NCBI GenBank assembly: GCA_026390815.1
Contig: JAPLFH010000057.1
Span: 25,924-89,923 of the forward strand
Length of the DNA: 64,000 bases
Direction of reading: 5' to 3'
Source of the DNA: Ignavibacteriales bacterium
Lineage (GTDB): Bacteria > Bacteroidota > Ignavibacteria > Ignavibacteriales > SURF-24
The notes under the pieces are model-generated. The model saw only the letters and a program-made list of their open reading frames with translations. It did not search any database and was not told the DNA's origin. Position numbers and translations under genes: made by a program. Below are positions 18,417-26,259 of the stretch, piece after piece. Numbering within the stretch: the stretch's first letter is position 1; each line of letters starts with the position of its first letter.

Positions 18417-18643
18417 AATTCACGTTCCTTCTTCTTTTCTTCCATTAAAGCTTTTAATAATTTGCCCCCCGTTTTGAACATTCCTTTATTACGCTCTATG
18501 GTTTCATGTGTTATCGGAATTATTCTTATTCCTTCCTCCTCTTCTATAATATGAACTTTGGTGCCATTTTTAATTCCGTATCTGTTCCTGATTTTAGAAG
18601 GTATTACCATCTGCCCCTTTGAAGTTATAATTGCTGTTTCCAA
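18413..18643 (-). CDS. vapB: AbrB/MazE-type antitoxin of the VapC toxin
   Basis: A 76-residue swapped-hairpin AbrB/SpoVT-type antitoxin: METAIITSKGQMVIPSKIR is the DNA-binding beta-hairpin. The basic, helical C-terminus (about 45-76) would wrap the toxin. The start is TTG at 18643, supported by a good Shine-Dalgarno (AAAGGAAT) seven bases upstream and by the usual family N-terminus; no ATG lies in reach. It binds its own promoter in related systems, and a short palindrome lies just upstream. Confidence 0.85.
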   Translation of the reverse strand: METAIITSKGQMVIPSKIRNRYGIKNGTKVHIIEEEEGIRIIPITHETIERNKGMFKTGGKLLKALMEEKKKEREL

Positions 18644-18666
18644 TTTTAATTCCTTTCCTATTATCT

Positions 18667-18680
18667 GTTATAAATATAAC
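18667..18680. promoter_or_regulatory. Probable vapBC operator palindrome
   Basis: GTTATA (18667-18672) and TATAAC (18675-18680) form an inverted repeat with a 2-base spacer, 23 bases before the antitoxin start. Autoregulation by AbrB-type antitoxins makes this a likely operator; the assignment is positional. Confidence 0.4.
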
Positions 18681-19616
18681 ATTAATTAAAAAGTAAGTCA
18701 ACGCTTATTTTGTAGGAAATAATAATTTTGTAGTAATATTTATGCTTAGTAGTAATTGCTATCAGGCGCATTAAAATAGTTTAGTTTTGTATCTGGCATT
18801 TATTACCGCAGCCTGATTTTCAATTTGTTTTTGCTAAGTGATCCTCTGCGGTTCTCGGTGTACATTGTTTAATTGTTTCATTCCCCCATAAATAACATCC
18901 TCTTTTATTTTTCTTTCCTGTAAGTGCGTTTAGTATAAATTGATTTAATAAATGTAAAATTTAGAATGTAAAATTTATAATTGTTTTAATATTAAGGCTG
19001 AGGAAAATAAAAAAAATCCGGATTTAATGAGAAAGTTATCAACAACAAATCCACGATTGATGATACAGAAATAGAATAATGATTGTTGATGTAAAAATAT
19101 ACTTAACTTTACAACATTGTTATTCACATCCTCAATCCCCAAATTGTTCTTGATAAATCTTAGAGCTCTGTAATTCATAATTCAGCATTACTTTTCTCGT
19201 TTTTCTTCGTTTTTACCTCAGTTTCAAACAAATAATGCTTGGCGATTCAAAATTATTGACCATTAATTAAAGATTATTATTCATTCCTTAACAATTTTAA
19301 TTTATTCATTATCAATTATTGCCCATTCAAAGGTTTAAATTGTTCAATTCCTGCAAGGTAATTGTAATTCCGTCTCGGATATTGCTCAATACCTTAATAC
19401 AAATAAATATTCCTTTATTGTTATTATTCAAACAGCAATCAATAATAATCAATAATTCATTCATTATAATCATTCCTTAATAGATAAATAATAATCATCA
19501 ATTTAATTTGTTCAAAATGAGTACGTTTGTTATTCAAAGTTCCCGACTAATCAAAAATAATTTAAATTTATTATAGACTTAACCATTGACAATTATATTT
19601 AAATATTTCAAATTAA
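18681..19616. other. About 0.9 kb of AT-rich DNA without a gene
   Basis: I see no convincing coding region here. The open frames are short, lack homology-like motifs and have no ribosome site. The stretch contains degenerate repeats: a 15-base near-duplicate in 18951-18982, and scattered ATTCATTCCTTAA-like words near 19279 and 19467. It may be decayed sequence. Confidence 0.5.
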
Positions 19617-19652
19617 AAACGCAAAATTCTAATTTATTTTAATTTTGCGTTT
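19617..19652. repeat. 12-bp perfect inverted repeat before an orphan gene
   Basis: AAACGCAAAATT (19617-19628) pairs with AATTTTGCGTTT (19641-19652) across a 12-base loop, 40 bases before the ATG at 19692. It overlaps a TAnnTTTG-like -7 element (19640-19647), so it could be an operator or a 5' leader hairpin. No gene ends here, so a terminator is unlikely. Confidence 0.5.
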
Positions 19653-19691
19653 AATAAATAATTTCTACCAACTTTATTAGTGGGGTGCATT

Positions 19692-20054
19692 ATGGCTACT
19701 GAAGATCTAAAAATCCACAACGAGTTAACCGGAAGTCTGGGAAAATTTGCAGCAGGAGTAAAAATTCATGTTGTAGATACTAATTTTCCGCCAAATATTA
19801 CTGAAGCACTAATCCAGCAAATGCAAACTGAGATTATTGCAAAACGAGCGGAATATGATATGATTGAGAACCAGGCAAGGATTAAATTCGATGAGTACAA
19901 AACGCAGTTCGATAAGTTGGAAACTGCCTTTGCTGCTTACTGCTTCCAGATCTATGGGTTCTACGGTAAACAAAATCAGGTTGTAGCGGATTTTGGTTTG
20001 AAACCGTATCAAAAACCTAAAGGCCGTACTCCTAAAAAAGAAGATGTAAAATAA
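19692..20054 (+). CDS. Small soluble protein of unknown function
   Basis: A 120-residue soluble protein without a signal peptide or membrane segment. The first 35 residues look beta-like (LGKFAAGVKIHVVDTNFPPN). A long amphipathic helix follows (about 38-85, rich in K/E/Q/A and probably coiled-coil). The C-terminus is basic (KPKGRTPKKEDVK). I do not recognise it. The ATG at 19692 is preferred over the GTG at 19680 because the N-terminus then begins cleanly. It is an isolated gene with its own upstream palindrome and a downstream inverted repeat. Confidence 0.6.
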   Translation: MATEDLKIHNELTGSLGKFAAGVKIHVVDTNFPPNITEALIQQMQTEIIAKRAEYDMIENQARIKFDEYKTQFDKLETAFAAYCFQIYGFYGKQNQVVADFGLKPYQKPKGRTPKKEDVK

Positions 20055-20063
20055 TTATTCTTT

Positions 20064-20123
20064 TTTCCCCCTGCTGTTTATAATTTTGTTATGAAAAAGC
20101 ATTATTTATTTACCAGGGGGAAA
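20064..20123. repeat. 10-bp inverted repeat after the orphan gene
   Basis: TTTCCCCCTG (20064-20073) is exactly complementary to CAGGGGGAAA (20114-20123), with 40 bases between. It starts ten bases after the stop codon. The GC-rich arms stand out in this AT-rich region; a termination or RNA-stability role is possible. Confidence 0.5.
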
Positions 20124-20320
20124 TTGATTACTATTTAATTAAACTTATTACATTTTTTATCAACCGAATTATTCCATTTACTAAATTTTTAATTCAATAT
20201 CTTTTTTAATCTATCCTACATCAAACAATCTCAATCTTTACAAATTCATTTGTTCACATTTTACAAATATAGATTTCGAATCGGTAAGTTTTTGTATAAA
20301 CATTCAACACACAGCCGCAT

Positions 20321-20402
20321 AATAATTCAACACTAATTAATGTCGAATCGTTTAAATATTTACACTTATTTAAATCTATGTGCGAATTAGTGTTGAATTA
20401 TT
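20321..20402. promoter_or_regulatory. Large dyad region, likely enhancer sites for the NtrC-type activator
   Basis: AATAATTCAACACTAATT (20321-20338) is perfectly complementary to 20385-20402, 46 bases apart. Inside lies another perfect 8-bp pair (20351-20358 with 20367-20374). The left arm is also part of an imperfect 22-bp dyad at 20326-20347 (18 of 22 positions symmetric), and the word ATTCAACAC also occurs at 20302-20310. The block sits 100-185 bases upstream of the sigma-54 promoter at 20504, the usual distance for an upstream activator sequence. The NtrC-type activator encoded at 26260 is the obvious candidate to bind it (inference). Confidence 0.6.
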
Positions 20403-20503
20403 AAACTCACACAAATATTTTATAAATAAAAAATATTTCATGTTTGACCTTTAAGTCGTTATAAAAGAAGGTTTTCATTTAAAAATTGAAAATTTCAAAT
20501 TCG

Positions 20504-20519
20504 TGGCACTATGGTTGCT
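20504..20519 (+). promoter_or_regulatory. Sigma-54 (RpoN) promoter of the redox operon
   Basis: TGGCACTATGGTTGCT matches the -24/-12 consensus TGGCACn5TTGCw fully. GG at 20505-20506 and GC at 20517-20518 are separated by exactly ten bases. It lies 40 bases before the first gene of the redox operon, leaving room for a start site near 20530 and an untranslated leader with a GAGG ribosome site. Sigma-54 promoters need an enhancer-binding ATPase, and one is encoded in the same cluster. Confidence 0.85.
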
Positions 20520-20558
20520 TTAAAGTATGCAGATATTAAATAAAAACTGAGGAAAATC

Positions 20559-21221
20559 ATGGTAGCTTTATTTGTCGCAATTACTTTTGTATTGTTTATA
20601 GTAATTGACATTTTAGTGTTAAAAGCACAAAGAAAAAAACATCCCGCATTCCAAACATCGCTAACAGCGGTATTTAATAAAAAGAGTTTTAACTTTCCAG
20701 AAAAAATATTTGTTTCACCGGGTCACACCTGGGCAAAAGTCCTTCAGGATGGCTTAGTAAAAATTGGCATTGATGACTTTGCCGTTAAGGCTCTTGGTAA
20801 AATTTCAATTACTGATATTGCCCAAAAAGACACAATTATTAAAAGAGGTGATGTTATTCTTCAAGCTGCTTTTGGAAGAAAAAAGGTAGCTTTCCGTTCA
20901 CCGCTTGAGGGTATTATTAAATCTGTTAACAGCGATATTATAGGTAAGCTTGTTACTGATCCTTACAATACAAACTGGGGATTGGTTGTGGCACCTTCTA
21001 AAGGTGAGGAGAATTTTAAATACTTAAAAACAGGTGATGAACTTGTTAAATGGCTTAAAGAAGAAGTTACCAGGTTAAAGGATTTTTTAAGTTCAAACAT
21101 GCCAAAACTGGAATTAGCTGGGGCAACTATGCACGATGGAGGCAATATTGTGGAAGGTGCAGTTTCCAATATTAATGAAGAAGGAATCCACGATTTTGAA
21201 AAAGAATTCTTAACCTTTTAA
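20559..21221 (+). CDS. Membrane-anchored GcvH-like (lipoyl-fold) protein
   Basis: A 220-residue protein with an N-terminal membrane helix (residues 2-21) and a glycine-cleavage-H-protein fold at about 50-150. HTWAKV, VKIGIDDFAVKALGKI and the SPLEGIIKSVN turn are the H-protein landmarks. The canonical lipoyl-lysine position (eight before the SP proline) is arginine here, with lysines only one and two places later (GRKKVAFRSP). Standard lipoylation is therefore doubtful. The C-terminus is helical. It is the first gene of the sigma-54 operon with a ferredoxin, NrfD and cytochrome, so a redox or scaffold role in that complex is likelier than glycine cleavage. Confidence 0.75.
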   Translation: MVALFVAITFVLFIVIDILVLKAQRKKHPAFQTSLTAVFNKKSFNFPEKIFVSPGHTWAKVLQDGLVKIGIDDFAVKALGKISITDIAQKDTIIKRGDVILQAAFGRKKVAFRSPLEGIIKSVNSDIIGKLVTDPYNTNWGLVVAPSKGEENFKYLKTGDELVKWLKEEVTRLKDFLSSNMPKLELAGATMHDGGNIVEGAVSNINEEGIHDFEKEFLTF

Positions 21222-21233
21222 GCGGAGAAAATA

Positions 21234-21992
21234 ATGTTGAAACAAAAAGGAATCCTCTTTGATGCCACAATGTGCGCAGGCTGCGGAGAGTGTTACAATG
21301 CTTGCAAAAAACAAAATAATAATCCAGAGACAAATAAAGATTTTTTGAAAGATCATCTTTCTGCCGAAACATACACTGTTGTTGAGCAGTATGGCGATAT
21401 TTATACTCGGAAGATGTGTATGCATTGTGCTCATCCTACGTGTGTTTCCGTTTGCCCCGTGGGTGCATTCGAAAAAACAGAACTTGGTCCCGTTGTGTAT
21501 GATGCATCTAAATGCCTTGGATGCAGATATTGTATGCAGGCTTGCCCTCATCATATACCAAGATATGAATGGGATAAAAATAATCCGCAGGTACGTAAGT
21601 GCCTTATGTGTTACGATAAAATAAAAAAAGGAGAAGGTACTGCTTGTTCAGAAGTTTGCCCTACTGGTGCAACCTTATTCGGTGATATTGACGATCTAAA
21701 GAACGAAGCATTAAAAAGAATTAAAGAAAATCCTGATACTTATTATCCGCATGTATATGGAATGGAAGAAGCCGGGGGCAGCAATGTAATGATTTTATCT
21801 CCGGTCCCGTTTGAAAAATTAGGATTTACATCCAAATTACCGAATGAACCATTACCGAATTTTACTGCACGAGCTTTAGAGAAAATCCCAGGTGTGGTAA
21901 CTGTAGGCGGTGTTTTCTTAACAGGTATGTATTGGTTAACCAAACGCAAAAATGAAATTGCTAAAGAAGAAAAAAACTCGGGTAAGGATTAA
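21234..21992 (+). CDS. Four-cluster ferredoxin subunit (HybA/DsrO/NrfC-like) with C-terminal membrane anchor
   Basis: A 252-residue iron-sulfur electron-transfer subunit. Four cysteine groups are visible: CAGCGECYNAC (about 14-24), CMHCAHPTCVSVCP (60-73), CLGCRYCMQACP (92-103) and a CLMC...C...CP group (121-144). This is the usual pattern for four [4Fe-4S] clusters. A hydrophobic helix near residue 220-238 would anchor the C-terminus, as in HybA. Unlike HybA, NrfC or DsrO, it has no Tat signal: the chain starts MLKQKGILFDATMCAGCG. The clusters are therefore predicted to be cytoplasmic. It pairs with the NrfD subunit encoded five bases downstream. Confidence 0.9.
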   Translation: MLKQKGILFDATMCAGCGECYNACKKQNNNPETNKDFLKDHLSAETYTVVEQYGDIYTRKMCMHCAHPTCVSVCPVGAFEKTELGPVVYDASKCLGCRYCMQACPHHIPRYEWDKNNPQVRKCLMCYDKIKKGEGTACSEVCPTGATLFGDIDDLKNEALKRIKENPDTYYPHVYGMEEAGGSNVMILSPVPFEKLGFTSKLPNEPLPNFTARALEKIPGVVTVGGVFLTGMYWLTKRKNEIAKEEKNSGKD

Positions 21993-21997
21993 TAATT

Positions 21998-23167
21998 ATG
22001 AAAAATACATCTATTCTTAAATTCACCTTCTGGAAAACAATTGCAGTAATAATTGTTGCAGCAGGTTTGTATTCTACTTTTATTCGTTTTACTGAAGGAC
22101 TGGGAGCCGCAACTAATTTAAGCGATTCTTTTCCCTGGGGATTATGGATCGGGTTCGATATTCTTTGTGGTGTTGGATTGGCCGCAGGTGGATTTACTAT
22201 ATGTGCATTAACACATATCTTCAACTTAGAAAAATTTAAACCACTAACACGCCCAGCAATATTAACAGCTTTTCTTGGTTATGTATTAGTTATAGTCGGA
22301 CTTCTTATCGATCTTGGAAAACCATATAACATCTGGCATGCAATAATAATGTGGAATCCACATTCTGTTATGTTCGAAGTAGCCTGGTGTGTAATGCTTT
22401 ATACAACAGTTCTATTTTTAGAATTCAGTCCAATTATTCTTGAACGATTCAAGCTTCACAAAGTATTAAATATTCTTAAGAAATTTTTAATTCCAATTAT
22501 GATTCTTGGAGTTTTGCTTTCTACGCTTCATCAATCATCATTAGGATCTTTGTACTTAATAGTGCCGCAAAAAATGCATCCGTTATGGTACTCACCGCTT
22601 CTTCCCGTTTATTTTTATTTAAGCGCAATAGGTACAGGTTTGGCAATGGTTATTTTTGAAGCTTACTTAAGCGCAAGAGCATTCGAGCACGGTTTAAAGT
22701 TAAATTTACTTTCCAAAATTGCAAAAGTAACGCTCTTTATGCTGGTCTTAAGTTTTGTAGTAAAGATGATCGATCTTACTTTTTCCAATAAATTGGGTTA
22801 CCTGGTAATTCCTTCCACCGAAACATATATGTATTATTTGGAAATGTTAATCGGAACTTTAATTCCAGTTGCATTGCTTAGCAGAAGCAAGTTTAGAAAT
22901 AGTAGAATGTGGCTCTACATTATTTCTGTATTTGTTATTGCGGGATTTTTATTGAACCGGATGAATGTAAGTATTACTTCAATTATCGGTTATTCTAATT
23001 CCACTTACTTCCCATCAATTTCTGAGATAAGCATTACTTTGATGATCATAGTTCTTGGTATGTGGGCATTTGGTTTAATAGTTAAAAACTTTCCTGTATT
23101 TGAAGAGCATGAAACAAACGAAAATGAAGTTGCTCTTGATGCAAGAGAAATAATTTTAAGTGAATAA
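21998..23167 (+). CDS. NrfD/HybB-family quinone-interacting membrane subunit
   Basis: A 389-residue polytopic protein of the NrfD/PsrC/HybB family with about ten membrane helices. It begins with a short cytoplasmic tail (FTFWKTIAVIIVA). LSDSFPWGLWIGFDILCGVGLAAGG and DLGKPYNIWHAIIMWNPHSVMFEVAWCVMLY are characteristic segments for the quinone site and helix packing. The family exchanges electrons between membrane quinone and an FeS partner, here the ferredoxin encoded just upstream. Its stop is one base before the ATG of the next gene. It is the membrane core of the operon. Confidence 0.92.
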   Translation: MKNTSILKFTFWKTIAVIIVAAGLYSTFIRFTEGLGAATNLSDSFPWGLWIGFDILCGVGLAAGGFTICALTHIFNLEKFKPLTRPAILTAFLGYVLVIVGLLIDLGKPYNIWHAIIMWNPHSVMFEVAWCVMLYTTVLFLEFSPIILERFKLHKVLNILKKFLIPIMILGVLLSTLHQSSLGSLYLIVPQKMHPLWYSPLLPVYFYLSAIGTGLAMVIFEAYLSARAFEHGLKLNLLSKIAKVTLFMLVLSFVVKMIDLTFSNKLGYLVIPSTETYMYYLEMLIGTLIPVALLSRSKFRNSRMWLYIISVFVIAGFLLNRMNVSITSIIGYSNSTYFPSISEISITLMIIVLGMWAFGLIVKNFPVFEEHETNENEVALDAREIILSE

Positions 23168-23168
23168 T

Positions 23169-23912
23169 ATGAGCAACCAAAACAATATTTATAATAATTT
23201 AAAATGCATTTGGATGTTGGGTTCAATTGTTGATTATAAACTATGCGATAGAAATTTTGAATGCAGCAATTGCCCGTTCGACAAAGCGATGATGAATTCG
23301 TCCCGTGCCCTGGCTAGTGGTGAGCAAATGGATGATTCGCGAATAGAAAATATTGTACAAAGACTAATAAATGATATTGGCAGAGAGGAGCTTAGAAGAG
23401 ATTATATATATTTGAACAATCACCTGATGGTTAAAAATTTATTCGCCAATACTTACTACCTTGGATTCAGCCCACTTGCCAATTATTTGTTAGATAATTG
23501 TAATTCAATAGAACATTGTTATAATGAAGATAAAATTGAAAAAGGACAATCATTAATAAAAGTAAATGGCGATTGGGGAAGCCTCGATGTTACTTCTCCA
23601 ATTAGTTTTAGTAGCCTTGGAAAGATTACCAACCAGGAAATCAAAAGCAATGCTGAGAAGTGGTTTGGGCTAATTGAAGTACCAAAAGAAGAATTAACTG
23701 CAAACTCTCTTTCGGGCGAAAATTATATGAAGGATATTCTTGGTGTTACAAGAGAATTAACCCAGGTTAAACTTCATTATGCCGATGTTGGTGAAACAAT
23801 GATGGATGGCGGTATTGAAGTTAAATTCTTATATCAAGTTATTGGAAAAGAAAAATATCTTAATATTTTAAAAACTTTATTCTACAAATCAATTAAAGGT
23901 TCACAATTATGA
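23169..23912 (+). CDS. Cysteine-rich GcvH-related protein
   Basis: A 247-residue soluble protein. The N-terminus has a cysteine motif (LCDRNFECSNCPFD, about residues 22-35) seen in proteins of anaerobic redox operons that precede an H-protein-like domain. The rest resembles a degenerate H-protein fold (NHLMVKNLFANTYYLGFSPLANYLL, then a VTSPISFSSLGKITN turn near 140). The lipoyl-lysine segment is absent. The ATG at 23169 is used; the GTG at 23160 would overlap the NrfD gene. The cysteines could bind a metal or an FeS cluster. Its stop overlaps the cytochrome start (ATGA), so it is tightly coupled to the complex. Confidence 0.65.
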   Translation: MSNQNNIYNNLKCIWMLGSIVDYKLCDRNFECSNCPFDKAMMNSSRALASGEQMDDSRIENIVQRLINDIGREELRRDYIYLNNHLMVKNLFANTYYLGFSPLANYLLDNCNSIEHCYNEDKIEKGQSLIKVNGDWGSLDVTSPISFSSLGKITNQEIKSNAEKWFGLIEVPKEELTANSLSGENYMKDILGVTRELTQVKLHYADVGETMMDGGIEVKFLYQVIGKEKYLNILKTLFYKSIKGSQL

Positions 23913-24412
23913 AAAAAACAGTTTTACTCATTTCAATTTCGGTTTTATCTTTTTTGTTTTTATTCATTAACACAAATGCACAGGCAAAATTTGTTGGTGT
24001 TAAAATGTGTGGTGCGTGCCATAAAGGAGAAAAGAATAAAAATGTGTTTGAAAAATGGTCAGCTTCTGATCATTCAAAAGCGTTTGAAACTTTGAAAAAT
24101 AATAAATCAAAAGAAATTGCAAAGAAGATGGGTATTTCCGATCCATCTGCCTCTGATAAATGTTTATCTTGCCATGTAACTAATTTAACAAAGAAAGAAG
24201 AAGGTATAAGCTGCGAATCTTGTCATGGAGCCGGGTCTGACTACAAAGCTAAAACTGTAATGGAAAAAAGGGAATTAGCCAAGCAAAAAGGTTTAATTCT
24301 TGGTAAAGGAGACGCTGATTTATGTAAAAAATGCCACAATCAAAAAAGTCCAACTTACAAGCCATTCGATTATAAAATTAAATGGGAAATTGTAAAACAT
24401 CCTACTAAATGA
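23909..24412 (+). CDS. Periplasmic tetraheme cytochrome c (c554-like)
   Basis: A 167-residue c-type cytochrome with a Sec signal peptide (about residues 1-25, ending NAQA). Four haem-binding CxxCH motifs are visible: CGACH (34), CLSCH (85), CESCH (103) and CKKCH (145), with spaced histidines (SDHSKAF, HPTK) that can be distal ligands. Layout and size resemble cytochrome c554-type families. It would accept or donate electrons in the periplasm for the NrfD/ferredoxin module. It is the last structural gene before a 246-base gap and the regulatory genes. Confidence 0.9.
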   Translation: MKKTVLLISISVLSFLFLFINTNAQAKFVGVKMCGACHKGEKNKNVFEKWSASDHSKAFETLKNNKSKEIAKKMGISDPSASDKCLSCHVTNLTKKEEGISCESCHGAGSDYKAKTVMEKRELAKQKGLILGKGDADLCKKCHNQKSPTYKPFDYKIKWEIVKHPTK

Positions 24413-24658
24413 TTTAATAATTGGACAGTTGAATGCAGGAATAATGGATTAAATGGATTTTCTTTTAAATGGATTTTTTTAATACGTTATTCCAGCTTTC
24501 TATCATTACATTATAAATAAGGATTCACCTGTAAATTCCAACTTTCAAGAATTATAAACGCAACAATGTTGATATTGTTTATAATTTCTTTCATTTCCGC
24601 TTGCTATTGAAACATCTGTTAGATAATTTTGGGACGGATTCAAGCATCTTTATAGAAA
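24413..24658. other. Gap between cytochrome and histidine kinase genes
   Basis: This holds direct ATGGATTTT-type words near 24447-24480 and an imperfect dyad around 24552-24582 (ATAAAC ... GTTTAT). A GG-n10-GC arrangement at 24422-24436 has poor flanking bases and is not called a promoter. No gene is seen. Confidence 0.4.
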
Positions 24659-26251
24659 ATGAATGTAAAAATTTATAATAGACTAAGCGTTCAATTAACT
24701 CTTGTAATATCTGTTGTTCTGATAGCCAATTTTGCCTTTCAAACATTATTTACAGTTGAAAAATTAAAAGAGGATTTTACCAGTTCTCTTTCCAGCAATG
24801 CTTATAACATTAGTGATATAATTAAAAAATCAACCCGCTATAGTATGCTTTTAAACCGAAGTGACGATGTTCATCATATTATTAATACAATTGGAACTGA
24901 ACCCGGTGTTGAGAAAATTAGAATATATAATAAGCAGGGACAAATAATATTTTCTACTGATAGCACTGAAGTTTTTAAAACAGTAGATATGAAAGAAGAA
25001 GCTTGTGTGGCTTGTCATACTGAAGGCAAAATGGTTTCAAGTCTTCCGGTTCAAAATAAAATAAGAATATTTAAAAATGCCTCTAACCAAAGGGTAATGG
25101 GCTTAATCAATCCCATTTATAACGAACAGGATTGTTCAAACTCAGCTTGTCATGCCCATCAATCGGATGTTAAAATGCTTGGTGTTCTAGATGTTGTAAT
25201 GTCGATGGATAAAATTGATAAAGTAATTGAAGCGAACACTTCAAGAATTATTTCCAATTCAATAATAATTACGATTATCATCTCTGGATTAATCTGGCTT
25301 TTTATTTCCATACTCGTAAAACGTCCCATTCAAATTTTTGTAAAAGGAATTAAAGAGATTGGTAAAGGAAATCTTATTTATAAAATTGATGTTAAAGCAA
25401 AAAATGAATTAGGAGAGATGGCTAATCAGTTTAATGATATGTCTGGTAAATTAGATTCTGCTTATAAAGAAATCCAGCAATGGACGCAGACATTAAATGA
25501 TAAAGTTAATGAGAAAACAGAGGAACTGAAGAAAATATACGATCAGATTATTCAAATAGAAAAATTGGCTTCACTTGGTAAATTATCAGCTACGGTTGCA
25601 CACGAATTAAATAATCCGCTGGAAGGAATTCTTACTTACAGCAAATTGATAGCGCGCCTGTTGATTAAGCAGCAAAAGGATGGAGAGCATGAGAAAATTC
25701 TTGGCTATTTAAATCTTATTTCCGATGAATCAGCCCGTTGCGGAAGAATTGTGAAGGACCTTCTTTTGTTTTCGCATCGTGGGGAAGAAGAGTTTTGTCC
25801 GGAAGAACTTAACGGAATTATTGAAAAGTGTGTCATGATCATAAATCATCATCTTGAAATGAATAATGTAAAATTGATTAAAGAAATTCCAGATGTGGCA
25901 TTGAAGATAAAAGGTGATTCCCAGAAAATACAGCAAGCTTTAATTTCTTTGATGATAAATGCAATCGAATCTATGCAAAATGGCGGAACACTTCAATTAA
26001 AAGTTGAGAATGATAAAGACAAAATATATTTGAGAATTATTGATGAGGGATATGGAATTTCGGAAAAAGATTTACCTCACATTTTTGAACCATTCTATAC
26101 CACAAAGCAGGAAGCAAAAGGGACCGGATTGGGCTTAACTGTTGCTTATGGAATAATTGAACACCACAAAGGAAAAATAGAAGTTGAAAGCACATCATTA
26201 AAAGGAACTACCTTCAAAGTAACTTTACCATTATGTTGTACCAATAATTGA
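24659..26251 (+). CDS. Sensor histidine kinase with periplasmic haem-c motifs
   Basis: A 530-residue membrane histidine kinase. Two membrane helices (about 10-34 and 200-220) flank a 165-residue periplasmic sensor. That sensor contains CVACH at 116-120 (a standard CxxCH haem-c motif) and C159-x4-C164-H165 (a known CX4CH variant). A HAMP domain (220-275), a coiled coil, phospho-acceptor H315 in ATVAHELNNPLEG and an HATPase domain (IDEGYGISEKDLPHIFEPFYTT, then GTGLGLTVAYGII) follow. If haems are attached, it would sense redox state, NO, CO or oxygen outside the membrane. It is encoded with its NtrC-type partner directly behind a cytochrome operon. Confidence 0.88.
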   Translation: MNVKIYNRLSVQLTLVISVVLIANFAFQTLFTVEKLKEDFTSSLSSNAYNISDIIKKSTRYSMLLNRSDDVHHIINTIGTEPGVEKIRIYNKQGQIIFSTDSTEVFKTVDMKEEACVACHTEGKMVSSLPVQNKIRIFKNASNQRVMGLINPIYNEQDCSNSACHAHQSDVKMLGVLDVVMSMDKIDKVIEANTSRIISNSIIITIIISGLIWLFISILVKRPIQIFVKGIKEIGKGNLIYKIDVKAKNELGEMANQFNDMSGKLDSAYKEIQQWTQTLNDKVNEKTEELKKIYDQIIQIEKLASLGKLSATVAHELNNPLEGILTYSKLIARLLIKQQKDGEHEKILGYLNLISDESARCGRIVKDLLLFSHRGEEEFCPEELNGIIEKCVMIINHHLEMNNVKLIKEIPDVALKIKGDSQKIQQALISLMINAIESMQNGGTLQLKVENDKDKIYLRIIDEGYGISEKDLPHIFEPFYTTKQEAKGTGLGLTVAYGIIEHHKGKIEVESTSLKGTTFKVTLPLCCTNN

Positions 26252-26259
26252 GCAAAAAA

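Noticed and set aside
18975..19178. 67-residue open frame on the minus strand
   Set aside because: It lies in AT-rich repeat-containing spacer, has no ribosome site, motif or neighbour, and its composition follows the local base bias.
19240..19540. Possible CRISPR-like or tandem repeats in the gene-free stretch
   Set aside because: The recurring words are short, degenerate and unevenly spaced; they reflect AT-rich low complexity.
24422..24436. GG-n10-GC pattern that could be a sigma-54 promoter before the kinase gene
   Set aside because: The flanking bases (TGGACA...ATGC) match poorly, and the kinase ATG is over 200 bases away.
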